A stretch of DNA of 64,000 bases, from NCBI GenBank assembly GCA_038206395.1, contig JBBRAX010000008.1:101582-165581 (forward strand), written 5' to 3'. This DNA comes from JAGSPQ01 sp038206395. Its GTDB lineage: Bacteria > Myxococcota > Myxococcia > Myxococcales > Myxococcaceae. This document shows positions 43,630-52,118 of this stretch, in pieces; the first letter of the stretch is position 1; every line of letters starts with the position of its first letter. The position numbers and the translations under genes are program-made. The notes under the pieces are model-generated. The model was not told the DNA's origin, ran no database searches, and saw only the letters and a program-made list of their open reading frames with translations.

Positions 43630-45348
43630 TCACTTGGCGGTGAACGTGCCGTTGAGCCGTTCGAGATCCAGCGCGTAGACGCTGTCGCCGCGCTTGCCGA
43701 GGTTGACGGTCTTCTCTTTCACCATCATCCCGTTGACGAAGACCCGGACTGTCGCGTTCGAGTTCTTGTTCGAAAGGCAGACCTGGGCGACCAGCTTCGA
43801 GACGTCTTCGCCGTTGACCGGAATCACCCCGCCCGAGAGGTAGCCGATGAGCAGCTCGGTCGAGATGCCGAGCAGGCCGGCGAGGAGGCCGGTGGGCACC
43901 GAAGCGCAGCTCTCGACGTACTGCAGCTGCACGCGGTAGGTGCCGTCGGTGGTGGCGTCGGCGAGCACGATGCGCTCGGGCTCTTCTTTCGGAGCGAAGG
44001 CCAGCCACGACGGCTTCCCATACGTGCCCCAGTTCATTGGGCTCGGCGTCTGCTTGTTACAGACGTAGCCGAAGGGGTGCTCGAGGGTCATGTCGACGTT
44101 GCGTACGTCGCTGTCGAACACGCTGTCGGTGCCGTTCTCGTAGACCATCTCGAGCTTGACGACCTGGGGGCCGGCGCCCGCGATGCCGTTGGCGGTGACG
44201 GGGATGGTGATCGACGGCTTGCCCGGATCGTTGGTGGTGAGGTTGAGCAGGCCGGTGACGGGGCCGATCGCGGTGGCGGTGAAGCCGACCTGAATGTCGA
44301 TCAGCGCGCCGGCCTGAATGGGCGGGATGACAGTGGGGCTGGTGAAGAGGTCGGTGTTCGGGTTGGTGCCGCCCCACTTCAGGCTCGCGTTTAGCGGTGC
44401 GCCGCCCATGTTGTTGATGGTGAGGGTGGCGAGGTTGGTGGCGCCCAGCGGCACGTTGCCGAGGTTGATCATCGGGGGGTTGAAGGTCATCTGCGGCGGC
44501 GTCTCGGCGTTGCCTGCCAGGGGAACCTTGACGGTGCCGTGGCTGGTGACGACGAGCAGCTCCATCGCGTGCTTGGCGGTCGTGCGCGGGGTGTAGCGGA
44601 GCTCCAGCGGAATCAGCGAGGCCGAGTCGGTGGACACGGGCTTCAGCGTCAGGGGCCCGACGAACGGGGTGACGAAAGCGAAGTCCATCGTTGCCGGGTC
44701 GGAGAACGCGATCGTCTGGACGGTGATCGGCGCGACGCCCGAGCCCTGGTTGGTGATCTGCACGTTGCGGCTGTTCTGGCGGCCGACGGCGACGTACCCG
44801 AAGTCCACCGGGTTGGGCGCCACCTGCAGCTTCGGCACGCCGAGGAAGTTGACCGACAGCGGCACGCGCAGCTCTGAAAATTCCTTGTCGTCGCTGAGGA
44901 TCTTGATTTCGTCGGTGAGGCGGCCGGGCTTGTCGGTGACGAAGGTGACGTCGAACTCACGGCTGCGGCCCGGGAAGATCTCCATCGGGAAGACCGCGGT
45001 GGTGAGCCCGCAGGTAAACGGAGACGTCGCGCCCTTGGCGAGGCTGGCCTCGTAGAGCGTCAGGGTGCAGTTGCCGATGTTGTGAATGGTGAGCTTCTGC
45101 GTCTGAGTCGACACGTCGATCTCACCGAACTGAATGGCGTACGGGTCGGGCTGCAGAATGGGGTTGCCCGCGACGACGTTGGTGCACGCCCGCGACGCGG
45201 CGGGGACGCACTTGAAGTTCTCACAGATTTCACCGGCCGGACACGCGGAGTCTTCGCGGCAGGCGGTGTCGATGAGCTTGGTCTTCCCTCCGCACGAAAA
45301 TGAGGACAGTGCGGCGAGAATGCCCAGCAAAAGCAAAGGTGTGCGCAT
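43630..45348 (-). CDS. Lipoprotein with ASH/choice-of-anchor-D repeats
   Basis: A 572-residue surface lipoprotein (lipobox SFSC). After a Cys-rich N-terminal segment (CREDSACPAGEICENFKC near 30-47) come ASH-type repeats with the motif PxxxxFGxVxxG: AIQFGEIDVS near 75, PVDFGYVAVG near 175 and MINLGNVPLG near 290. A C-terminal domain with few Cys follows. It is the first gene of the 43630-41334 operon, with an AT-richer upstream region shared with the divergent exported protein at 45449. Its function is unknown. Confidence 0.85.
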   Translation of the reverse strand: MRTPLLLLGILAALSSFSCGGKTKLIDTACREDSACPAGEICENFKCVPAASRACTNVVAGNPILQPDPYAIQFGEIDVSTQTQKLTIHNIGNCTLTLYEASLAKGATSPFTCGLTTAVFPMEIFPGRSREFDVTFVTDKPGRLTDEIKILSDDKEFSELRVPLSVNFLGVPKLQVAPNPVDFGYVAVGRQNSRNVQITNQGSGVAPITVQTIAFSDPATMDFAFVTPFVGPLTLKPVSTDSASLIPLELRYTPRTTAKHAMELLVVTSHGTVKVPLAGNAETPPQMTFNPPMINLGNVPLGATNLATLTINNMGGAPLNASLKWGGTNPNTDLFTSPTVIPPIQAGALIDIQVGFTATAIGPVTGLLNLTTNDPGKPSITIPVTANGIAGAGPQVVKLEMVYENGTDSVFDSDVRNVDMTLEHPFGYVCNKQTPSPMNWGTYGKPSWLAFAPKEEPERIVLADATTDGTYRVQLQYVESCASVPTGLLAGLLGISTELLIGYLSGGVIPVNGEDVSKLVAQVCLSNKNSNATVRVFVNGMMVKEKTVNLGKRGDSVYALDLERLNGTFTAK

Positions 45349-45448
45349 TGGTTTTCCTCTAAGAAAACGCAGCTGCGACATACCGCTGCCGCCGATGTAG
45401 GCACAAGTTCTCGCCGTGGGTTGGCGGGCGTGAAAGATTACGCGCCCC

Positions 45449-45937
45449 ATGACCGCCCTGATGCTCGTCGCCGCGCTGCTTGCTGCCACTCCTGCCCCGG
45501 CGAAGGTCGATGGCCGCGCCGCCTTCGAGCAGCTGAAGAAGCTCGAAGGGAACTGGAAGGCCGAGAAGGAAGCGGCGTCGCTGCAGCTGCGGGTCATCGC
45601 CAACGGCTCGGCCGTGCTCGCGACGATGACGGGCGACGACAAGACGAAGATCGTGATGGCGTCCATCTACTCGCTGGACGGCAACGAGCTGGTGATGAGC
45701 CACTACGACTCAGGGAACCAGCCCTCGATGAAGTTGAAGACGGCGACGCCGCACCTGCGGTTCGAGCTGGTGAAGGTGACGAACCTCACCGACCCGAAGG
45801 CGAGCCACATGGCGGCGGTGACTTTCGTGGTGAAGGACGCCGACCACCTCAGCCTCGAGTGGGACAACGCAAAGGCAGGCGCGGTGAATAGGATCGTGTT
45901 CCCATTCATCCGTGAGTACGCAAACACGCTGAAGTAG
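45449..45937 (+). CDS. Small exported protein of unknown function
   Basis: A 162-residue protein with a signal peptide (residues 1-18). The mature part is a likely beta-barrel: alternating strands LEGNWKAEKEAASLQLRVIANGS and HLSLEWDNAKAGAVNRIVF suggest a lipocalin-like or DUF1579-like fold. Similar secreted proteins are common in bacteria but have no assigned role. It is followed 24 bases later by the propeller gene on the same strand, so the two may be transcribed together. Confidence 0.72.
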   Translation: MTALMLVAALLAATPAPAKVDGRAAFEQLKKLEGNWKAEKEAASLQLRVIANGSAVLATMTGDDKTKIVMASIYSLDGNELVMSHYDSGNQPSMKLKTATPHLRFELVKVTNLTDPKASHMAAVTFVVKDADHLSLEWDNAKAGAVNRIVFPFIREYANTLK

Positions 45938-45961
45938 CCGTCAACGGGGGCTTTAAAAAAA

Positions 45962-46747
45962 ATGATGAAACGCATCGCGGCAGTGGTGGCGTTGGTCTGG
46001 GCGTCGGTCTCATTTGGTTCGGGCGAGTGGAAGCAGATCGGCAAGTCGGGCGATTGGGGCAAGACCCGCGGCGGCGCAGTGATCGGCACGACGCTGTACA
46101 CGATCGAGTCGGGCGGCCACCTGTACGCCACCGAGCTTCCGTCAGGCGCATGGAAGAAGATCGGCGGCGCCGACTACGCGAACACGAAGTTCATGATCGC
46201 CGGCACCGACGCGCTCTACACAATCGAAACCTCGGGCACGCTCTACAAGATCAACCCGAAGGACGGCACGTGGGGCACGCTTGGCAAGCCGGGCGAGTGG
46301 TCGAAGACCATCGCGGCGACGATTCACCAGAGCAAGCTGTACACCGTCGAGTCGTCGGGCGTTTTCTACGTCACGGATCTCGCCACAGGCGGGTGGAAGA
46401 AGCTCGGCAAGCCCGAGTTCGCGAACACCGTCGTCATCGTGAGCGCGGGCGACTCGCTTTTCACGGTCGAGCGCAGCGGCAGCCTCTACAAGATCAACCC
46501 CGCCACCGCAGCCTGGAAATCGATCGGCAAGCCAGGCGACTGGAAGGACACCATCGCGCTGACCACCCTCAACGGAAAGCTGTTCACCGTCGAGACCAAC
46601 GGCGGGCTGTACGTCACCGACCCGAACACTGGCGCCTGGAAGCCCGTCGGCCAGCCCGAGTTCGGCAACACCGCCTTCCTCTGGGGCGCCGGCAACATGC
46701 TCTACAGCGTCGAGGCCAGCGGCACCTTGTACGGCATCAACCCGTAG
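45962..46747 (+). CDS. Exported six-repeat beta-propeller-like protein
   Basis: A 261-residue exported protein (signal peptide about 1-19). The mature region is six near-identical repeats of about 40 residues. Each starts WK-x-[IVL]G and ends LYxxxxxxGx-W; odd repeats contain GDW/GEW then YVTD, even ones contain [DE]YANT/EFANT then YKINP, so the unit appears to be a two-blade pair repeated three times. This resembles tachylectin-like or short propeller lectins. No catalytic motif is present; sugar binding is a guess. The ATG at 45962 is followed by a second at 45965. The unusual intergenic element lies downstream. Confidence 0.7.
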   Translation: MMKRIAAVVALVWASVSFGSGEWKQIGKSGDWGKTRGGAVIGTTLYTIESGGHLYATELPSGAWKKIGGADYANTKFMIAGTDALYTIETSGTLYKINPKDGTWGTLGKPGEWSKTIAATIHQSKLYTVESSGVFYVTDLATGGWKKLGKPEFANTVVIVSAGDSLFTVERSGSLYKINPATAAWKSIGKPGDWKDTIALTTLNGKLFTVETNGGLYVTDPNTGAWKPVGQPEFGNTAFLWGAGNMLYSVEASGTLYGINP

Positions 46748-46788
46748 TTCCAGCGGGGTAACCGCCCGGGGATCCTCAGCAACACCTG

Positions 46789-46869
46789 TTCGATCGAATT
46801 CGATCGAAGATTTGACGCACTGCGTTTGATGCAGTGCGTTCGACGCATGTTCGATCGACTTCGATCGAA
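46789..46869. repeat. Two tandem TTCGATCGAA pairs flanking a hairpin
   Basis: Two adjacent copies of the self-complementary decamer TTCGATCGAA lie at 46789-46808, and a second tandem pair (TTCGATCGAC then TTCGATCGAA) lies at 46850-46869. Between them is a 9-bp inverted repeat ACGCACTGC / GCAGTGCGT at 46815-46823 and 46831-46839 with a 7-base loop, plus two GACGCA copies. It lies between two convergent genes. No T-run follows the stem, so it is not a normal terminator. A multi-site protein-binding element or a REP-like structure is possible. Confidence 0.8.
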
Positions 46870-46908
46870 TGCCGAAGGCGCCCGACCGAGTGACCGCAGG
46901 TCTGACGG

Positions 46909-48270
46909 CTACTGCTTTTTCTTCGCGTCCCCTGCGCCCAGCAGCGTTCCGAGCGACGGGCTGTTCACGCCGGCGCCGAGGCGCTGGGTGCCTTCGAGGT
47001 GGTGAAGCAGTAGAGCGCGGTTGTCGGCGACCGACAGGTTCTGCAGCTCGAGCGCGCCGATGCGATCTTCCGGCGTGAACGCAGGCTCCTTCACCTTTTC
47101 CATCGACAGCTTGTCGGGGTCGTACGCCATGTACTCGGCGGACGTGGACACGAGGGTCAAATCCTCACCGCGGCGCAGCTCGACCGTGACGGCTCCTGTC
47201 ACCGACGGCGCCACCCACCGCGTCAGCGCTTCCTTGAGCATCATCGCTTCCGGGTCGAACCACTTGCCCTCGTACAGCAGCCGGCCGAGGCGGCGGCCCA
47301 GGGTGAAGTACTGGTCGAGCGTGTTCTCGTTGTGGATCGCGGACAGGAGCCGTTCATACACAAGGTGCAGCAGCGCCATGCCAGGCGCCTCGTAGATGCC
47401 GCGGCTCTTCGCGTCGATGACGCGGTTCTCGATCTGGTCGCTCATTCCCAGGCCGTGGCGGCCACCGATCGCGTTGGCTTCCTTGAACAGCGCGAAGTGC
47501 GAGTCGAACCGCTTGCCGTTCAGCGTCGCCGGCAGGCCCTGCTCGAACCCCACCGTCACTTCTTCCGCGTCGACCTTCACCTCGGGCTTCCACGACGCCA
47601 CGCCCATGATTGGCGAGACGATACGGATTCCTTTGTCGAGGTGCTCGAGATCCTTCGCTTCATGCGTCGCGCCCAGCACGTTCGCGTCCGTGCTGTACGC
47701 CTTCTCGGTGCCGACCTTGTACGGCTTGCCGATGCGCACCAGGTACTCGCTCATCTCTTTCCGGCCGCCGAACGCCGTGACGAAGGCGTTGTCGAGCCAC
47801 GGCTTGTAGATCTTCAGCCGCGGGTTCACGAGCAGGCCGTACCGGTAGAACCGCTGAATGTCGTTGCCCTTGTGCGTGCTGCCGTCGCCGAAGACATGCA
47901 CGTCGTCTTCCGCCATCGCGCGGATGATCGCCGTCGTCGTCACCGCGCGCCCCAGGGGCGTGGTGTTGAAGTACGTGCGCCCGCCCGACCGCAGGTGAAA
48001 CGCGCCGCACTGGATCGCGATCAACCCCTCGCGCACCATCGACTCGCGGCAGTCGATGAGCTTCGCGTCGACCGCGCCGTGCTCCAGCGCCGTCGGTGGG
48101 ATGTCGGCCGGGTTCGCTTCGTCCGGCTGGGCGAGGTCCGCGGTGTACGCGTGGACCTTCATCCCCTGCTCGGCCAGCCACGCCACGGCGCAGCGGGTGT
48201 CGAGCCCACCCGAGTACGCGATGCCGAGGTGGGTGCCTTTGGGGGGTAGCGATCGGTAGATGCGGGACAT
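46909..48270 (-). CDS. argG: Argininosuccinate synthase
   Basis: A 453-residue ATP-dependent enzyme joining citrulline and aspartate in arginine synthesis, of the long (type 2, E. coli-like) form. The ATP-pyrophosphatase loop AYSGGLDT is at 18-25. GDGSTHKGNDIQRF near 130 and SDQIENRVIDAKSRGIYEAPG near 285 match the substrate-binding parts. The gene ends with a lysine-rich tail (DAKKKQ). It lies 18 bases downstream of the Kef-type antiporter gene, with which it is probably co-transcribed. No arginine repressor site is recognised. Confidence 0.96.
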   Translation of the reverse strand: MSRIYRSLPPKGTHLGIAYSGGLDTRCAVAWLAEQGMKVHAYTADLAQPDEANPADIPPTALEHGAVDAKLIDCRESMVREGLIAIQCGAFHLRSGGRTYFNTTPLGRAVTTTAIIRAMAEDDVHVFGDGSTHKGNDIQRFYRYGLLVNPRLKIYKPWLDNAFVTAFGGRKEMSEYLVRIGKPYKVGTEKAYSTDANVLGATHEAKDLEHLDKGIRIVSPIMGVASWKPEVKVDAEEVTVGFEQGLPATLNGKRFDSHFALFKEANAIGGRHGLGMSDQIENRVIDAKSRGIYEAPGMALLHLVYERLLSAIHNENTLDQYFTLGRRLGRLLYEGKWFDPEAMMLKEALTRWVAPSVTGAVTVELRRGEDLTLVSTSAEYMAYDPDKLSMEKVKEPAFTPEDRIGALELQNLSVADNRALLLHHLEGTQRLGAGVNSPSLGTLLGAGDAKKKQ

Positions 48271-48288
48271 GCGCGAGGAGCTAACAGA

Positions 48289-50385
48289 TCAGAGACTGCC
48301 GGTCAGCGCCGACTTCGCCGCGGCGATCGCCTCTTCCGTGCCCGCCAGCGCCAGCACGTCACCCGCCTTCAGCACGTTCTGCGCCGTCGGTACCTGGTTC
48401 GTCTCGCCTTCACGGCTGATCGCGAGCACCGTCGCTCCCGTCAGGCCACGCAGGTTCAGCTGCACCAGCGTCTTCCCGACGGCCGGGTGCGCCTCTTCCA
48501 GCTGCACCGTCGTCGGCTCGCCCATGCCCGGCAGCAGGTGGCCCAGGGACACGCTGTGCACCGCGGGCTTGTCACCGCGCGACTGCATGCTCAGCGCCTG
48601 CACGATCATCTGCGCGCCCGCCTGTACGTGCCCTTCGAGGTTCGTCGCGCTTCGCCAAAAGGTCACCCCAAACGCGACGAGCAACAACGCCAACGCGAGC
48701 GCCGCCGGGAAGCCCGACAAGAAGGGCTGGGTGATGGCGACGATGGGCGCTCCGACGAGCAGCAGAATCGCCAACTGCAGGGTGACCACCAGCACCCGCC
48801 GCGGAGCGACCGCGAGATCCAGCTTCCCGTCTGCCCTCGGCGGCAGCGCTGCCTCGGACAACAGCTGGCCCAGCTTCCGCGCCAGCCGCAGCACGCCCGC
48901 TGCGAAGGGAATCGCCAGCGCGGCCGCTGCTGCGATGACCAGCAGGCGCGACAGCCCGTCGCCAAACCCAAGCTTTCCTTTCAGAAGCGCCGACAGGCTC
49001 GAGCCCTTCACGCTGGTGGCGATGATGATCACCGTCACGATCGCCGCATCGAGGATCAAGAACCGCACCATGCGCCGGGTGTTGGCCCCCGGCGACCTGT
49101 TCTTCGGGGCCGTACGGACCTTCTCGACCCACGTCGCGTAGAGCGTGGCGAACGTCTGCAGCGAGTGGGGCAACTTCCGGTCGACGAAGCTCGCCACCGG
49201 GCTCGACGCGCGAATGAGCCACGGCGTCGTCAGCGTCGTCACCGCCGAAACGGTGACCGCCAGCGGGTAGAGGAAGTCACCCGTCGCCTTCAGCGAGATG
49301 CCCAGCGCCGCGATGATGAAAGAGAACTCGCCGATCTGCGCGAGGCTCATGCCCGCCTGCAGCGACGCGCGCGTGCCGCTGCCGGTAAGGAAGGCGCCCA
49401 GCGAGACGCTGAGAATCTTCCCGACGATCACCACCACCGTCAGCACGAGGATCGCCGCCCAATACTTCACGACGAGCGCAGGGTCGATCAGCATGCCCAC
49501 CGAGACGAAGAAGATCGCCGCGAACACGTCTTTCACCGGGTTGACCAGGTGCTCGATCTGCTTCGCCTCGCCCGACTCGGCGATCAGCGTGCCAGCCAGA
49601 AACGCCCCGAGCGCGACCGAGTAGCCAAACTGCATCGCCAGCAGCGCGACCGCGAAACAGAACCCGAGGCTCGCCACCAGCGTCGTCTCGGGCCGGTTCA
49701 GCCGGGTGATCGCACGCACCGCACGGGGGACGATCAGCAGCCCGATCGCGATCAGGCCGATCAGAAAGGCCGCCAGCCGCCCGACCGTCAGCGCCAGCGC
49801 GGTGCCCGACAAACCGGCCGGAGTCGCGAGCGCCGTCAGCGTCGCCATCAACAGAATCGCGATCAGGTCTTCGACGATCAGCACGCCGACCACGATCTCG
49901 CGCAGCTTGCCCTTGATGTTCTGCTCGTCGAACGCCTTCGCGATGATGGTGGTGCTCGAGATGGCGATGATCGAGCCGGCGAAGATGCCCTCGAGGCGGG
50001 TCCACCCGAAGGCGCGGCCGACGATGAAGCCGAGCCAGATCATCAACGAGCACTGGATGATCGCGGTGATGCCCGACGTCGGACCGACCTTCACCAGCTT
50101 GCCGAGGCTGAACTCGAGCCCCAACGAGAACATCAGCAAGATCACGCCGAGCTCTGACAGCGTCTGGACGATCGACAGATCCGCGACGAGCGGAAACGGC
50201 ACGTGCGGGCCGATCAGCAGGCCGGCGATCAGGTACCCGAGGACGACGGGCTGCTTCAGCCACTGAAACAGAGTGGTGGTGACGGCCGCGACACCAAGAA
50301 CGATGGTGATCGCGAGCAGGAACTCGTGGGCGGAATTGATGGGCTCCTCGCGGCTGAACCTGCTGCCAATTTCGATACACGTCAT
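48289..50385 (-). CDS. Kef/CPA2-type monovalent cation:proton antiporter
   Basis: A 698-residue inner-membrane transporter with roughly 12 membrane helices in the first 400 residues (ALALTVGRLAAFLIGL, SVGMLIDPALVVKYWAA). The exchanger signature GVLIVEDLIAI near 175 is the CPA2 Asp motif. Beyond residue 430 there are additional helices, and the final 85 residues form a TrkA-C-like regulatory domain (VQLEEAHPAVGKTLVQL ... DVLALAG). No TrkA-N NAD-binding domain is seen. It exchanges K+ or Na+ for H+. The ATG at 50385 is the first that begins the membrane part. It shares a 40-base gap with the divergent FHA gene. Confidence 0.9.
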   Translation of the reverse strand: MTCIEIGSRFSREEPINSAHEFLLAITIVLGVAAVTTTLFQWLKQPVVLGYLIAGLLIGPHVPFPLVADLSIVQTLSELGVILLMFSLGLEFSLGKLVKVGPTSGITAIIQCSLMIWLGFIVGRAFGWTRLEGIFAGSIIAISSTTIIAKAFDEQNIKGKLREIVVGVLIVEDLIAILLMATLTALATPAGLSGTALALTVGRLAAFLIGLIAIGLLIVPRAVRAITRLNRPETTLVASLGFCFAVALLAMQFGYSVALGAFLAGTLIAESGEAKQIEHLVNPVKDVFAAIFFVSVGMLIDPALVVKYWAAILVLTVVVIVGKILSVSLGAFLTGSGTRASLQAGMSLAQIGEFSFIIAALGISLKATGDFLYPLAVTVSAVTTLTTPWLIRASSPVASFVDRKLPHSLQTFATLYATWVEKVRTAPKNRSPGANTRRMVRFLILDAAIVTVIIIATSVKGSSLSALLKGKLGFGDGLSRLLVIAAAAALAIPFAAGVLRLARKLGQLLSEAALPPRADGKLDLAVAPRRVLVVTLQLAILLLVGAPIVAITQPFLSGFPAALALALLLVAFGVTFWRSATNLEGHVQAGAQMIVQALSMQSRGDKPAVHSVSLGHLLPGMGEPTTVQLEEAHPAVGKTLVQLNLRGLTGATVLAISREGETNQVPTAQNVLKAGDVLALAGTEEAIAAAKSALTGSL

Positions 50386-50425
50386 CGTGCGCTGACGCAA
50401 GGCGGCCTCTGCTAGCTTGGGCGCC

Positions 50426-50827
50426 ATGGCGGGCAAGGGCCACGGCACGACGGGCGCGTTCGATGAGCTCGACGACGCGCCACAGACGCAGATCTTGAAG
50501 CGCGTCCCCGGCTTTCGGCCGCGCGCGAGCCGCGCCCATATGCTCAAGCAGATCGAAGGCCCGGGCGTGAACACCCTGCGCCTGGTGCTGAACAAAGACG
50601 TGCTGACGATGGGGCGCGCCGCGGCCAACGACATCCAGCTCGAGAACGACAACGTGAGCCGCACCCACGCGAGGCTGACCCGCATCGACGACGAGTACAC
50701 GATCGAAGACCTCGACAGCCGCAACGGCATCCTCTTGAACGGACTGCAGGTGCACGCCGCCGTGCTGCGCGACGGAGACGAGGTTCACATCGGAGACTTC
50801 GTCTTCACGTATCAGGAAGGGGCCTGA
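50426..50827 (+). CDS. FHA-domain protein
   Basis: A 133-residue cytosolic protein. Residues about 40-130 form a forkhead-associated domain: LTMGRAAANDIQL, SRTHARL and DLDSRNGILLNG are the phosphothreonine-binding loops (GR, SxxH, N-G). It probably binds a phosphorylated partner of a Ser/Thr kinase. The first 35 residues are unstructured. The stop TGA overlaps the ATG of the MBL gene (TGATG), so expression is coupled. The ATG at 50426 is used; a TTG nine bases earlier is an alternative. Confidence 0.92.
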   Translation: MAGKGHGTTGAFDELDDAPQTQILKRVPGFRPRASRAHMLKQIEGPGVNTLRLVLNKDVLTMGRAAANDIQLENDNVSRTHARLTRIDDEYTIEDLDSRNGILLNGLQVHAAVLRDGDEVHIGDFVFTYQEGA

Positions 50828-51735
50828 TGCCGGTGTTCGTGCGGTTCTGGGGCGTGCGCGGCAGCATCCCGACGCCCGGCCCTCGCACCCGGCGCTACGG
50901 CGGGAACACGTCGTGCCTCGAGGTCCGCAGCCAGACCACCCTGTGCGTCTTCGATGCGGGCACCGGCTTGCGCGAGCTCGGGCTGTCGCTGATGCGGGCG
51001 CCCCCGCCGGGCGGGTTGAAGATTCACCTCTTCTTGAGCCACCCCCATTGGGACCACATCCAGGGGTTCCCTTTCTTCGCGCCCGCCTACCACGAGAGCA
51101 CGACGCTGTGCGTCTACGGGCCCGAGGGCGACGCGAAGAACTACCAGCTTTTGTCGGGCCAGATGAACAACGCGTACTTCCCGGTGCGGTTCTCAGACCT
51201 GAAGGCAAAGGTGGTGCAGAAGTCGTTTCAGGACGAAGCGGTCGAGGTCGGCGACTTCGTCATCCGCCGCTTCAACCAGAAGCACCCGGGCGGCAGCGTC
51301 GGCTTCCGCGTCGACCACGCGCACGGCTCGGTCGTGTACGCCACCGACAGCGAGCTCGACCAGCAGCTCAAGGATCCCGACCAGCCCGTCGACGACCCCG
51401 AGTCGCTGCGCCGGCTGCCCGCTGACCTGGTGAAAGCCATTCGCGGCGCCGACCTGCTGGTGGCCGATGCCCAGTACACCGACGACGAATACCTGCAGCG
51501 CGTCGGCTGGGGCCACCCGCGGGCCTCGACCGTCGTCGACCTCGCCTGCGACGCCCGGGTGAAGAAGCTCGCGCTCACCCACCACGACCCGATGCACTCA
51601 GATCGCGACGTCGACGTGAAGGTGTCGCTGGGGGTCGAGCGCGCGAAGCACCACCAGTCAGAGGTCGAGGTCTTTGGCGCCCGCGAAGGCGTGGTGATCA
51701 AGCTCGACAACCCCGATATTCGCGGGACTGGCTGA
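50827..51735 (+). CDS. MBL-fold metallo-hydrolase
   Basis: A 302-residue metallo-beta-lactamase-fold enzyme. The metal ligands are LSHPHWDHI near residues 71-77, with later His in NQKHPGG near 155, Asp in VYATDSE near 178 and HHDPMHS near 255. FWGVRGSIPTPG at the N-terminus is characteristic of the MBL group near cAMP/cGMP-type and phosphodiesterase-like proteins. The substrate is unknown but a phosphodiester is plausible. It is translated directly after the FHA protein (1-base overlap), so the FHA protein may regulate or recruit it. Confidence 0.9.
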   Translation: MPVFVRFWGVRGSIPTPGPRTRRYGGNTSCLEVRSQTTLCVFDAGTGLRELGLSLMRAPPPGGLKIHLFLSHPHWDHIQGFPFFAPAYHESTTLCVYGPEGDAKNYQLLSGQMNNAYFPVRFSDLKAKVVQKSFQDEAVEVGDFVIRRFNQKHPGGSVGFRVDHAHGSVVYATDSELDQQLKDPDQPVDDPESLRRLPADLVKAIRGADLLVADAQYTDDEYLQRVGWGHPRASTVVDLACDARVKKLALTHHDPMHSDRDVDVKVSLGVERAKHHQSEVEVFGAREGVVIKLDNPDIRGTG

Positions 51736-51829
51736 CCCGTTGCGACGAAGTGCCTCAGGTTGAGAGCTGGGCGGCTGCCCCCCATGCCCGGGAGCAGGGT
51801 TCGGCACAGGGGGTGCATAGCGTCCTGGC

Positions 51830-51997
51830 ATGACCTCGAAGAGCAAGACCGTGAAGACCACCGTGGGCGATCTGATTGCGGCGGTGATGGATGTGGTGGG
51901 CGACCAGGTGGATCTGGCGGTCGAGCTGATTCGCTTCGATGATCTGCGCAAGATGACGCTGGTAGAGATCGACGGCGCGCGAAAGCAGCGCCGCTAG
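51830..51997 (+). CDS. Small 55-residue protein
   Basis: A short open frame not among longer gene calls: ATG at 51830, stop TAG at 51995-51997, with codon use rich in G/C at third positions throughout. It encodes a helical, charged protein (KTVKTTVGDLIAAVMDVV, DLAVELIRFDDLRKMTLVE, ending in KQRR). No signal peptide, and I do not recognise the family. It lies 94 bases after the MBL gene on the same strand and points toward the palindrome at 52051. Could be a DNA-binding or assembly small protein; the call rests on codon bias and helix pattern. Confidence 0.5.
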   Translation: MTSKSKTVKTTVGDLIAAVMDVVGDQVDLAVELIRFDDLRKMTLVEIDGARKQRR

Positions 51998-52050
51998 CCG
52001 GACCAAGGCGGTGCGGGCCTGAGCAAGGCGGCTTCGAGCAGGCGGGACTT

Positions 52051-52066
52051 TTCGTGCATGCACGAA
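52051..52066. repeat. 16-bp perfect palindrome between convergent genes
   Basis: TTCGTGCA / TGCACGAA forms a perfect 16-base two-fold symmetric site, 53 bases downstream of the small gene and 52 bases from the stop of the opposite lipoprotein gene. It could be a shared bidirectional transcription-end hairpin or a binding site. TTT precedes it on the plus strand but no T-run follows, so terminator function is unproven. Confidence 0.6.
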
Positions 52067-52118
52067 GGCCGTGTTTACTGCAACTCCGCGCGTCTATAAC
52101 TGACGAATGATGCAGCTT

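Noticed and set aside
48487..50157. Plus-strand frame (556 codons) over the Kef-type antiporter
   Set aside because: Arg/Asp/Gln-rich antisense frame with no domain.
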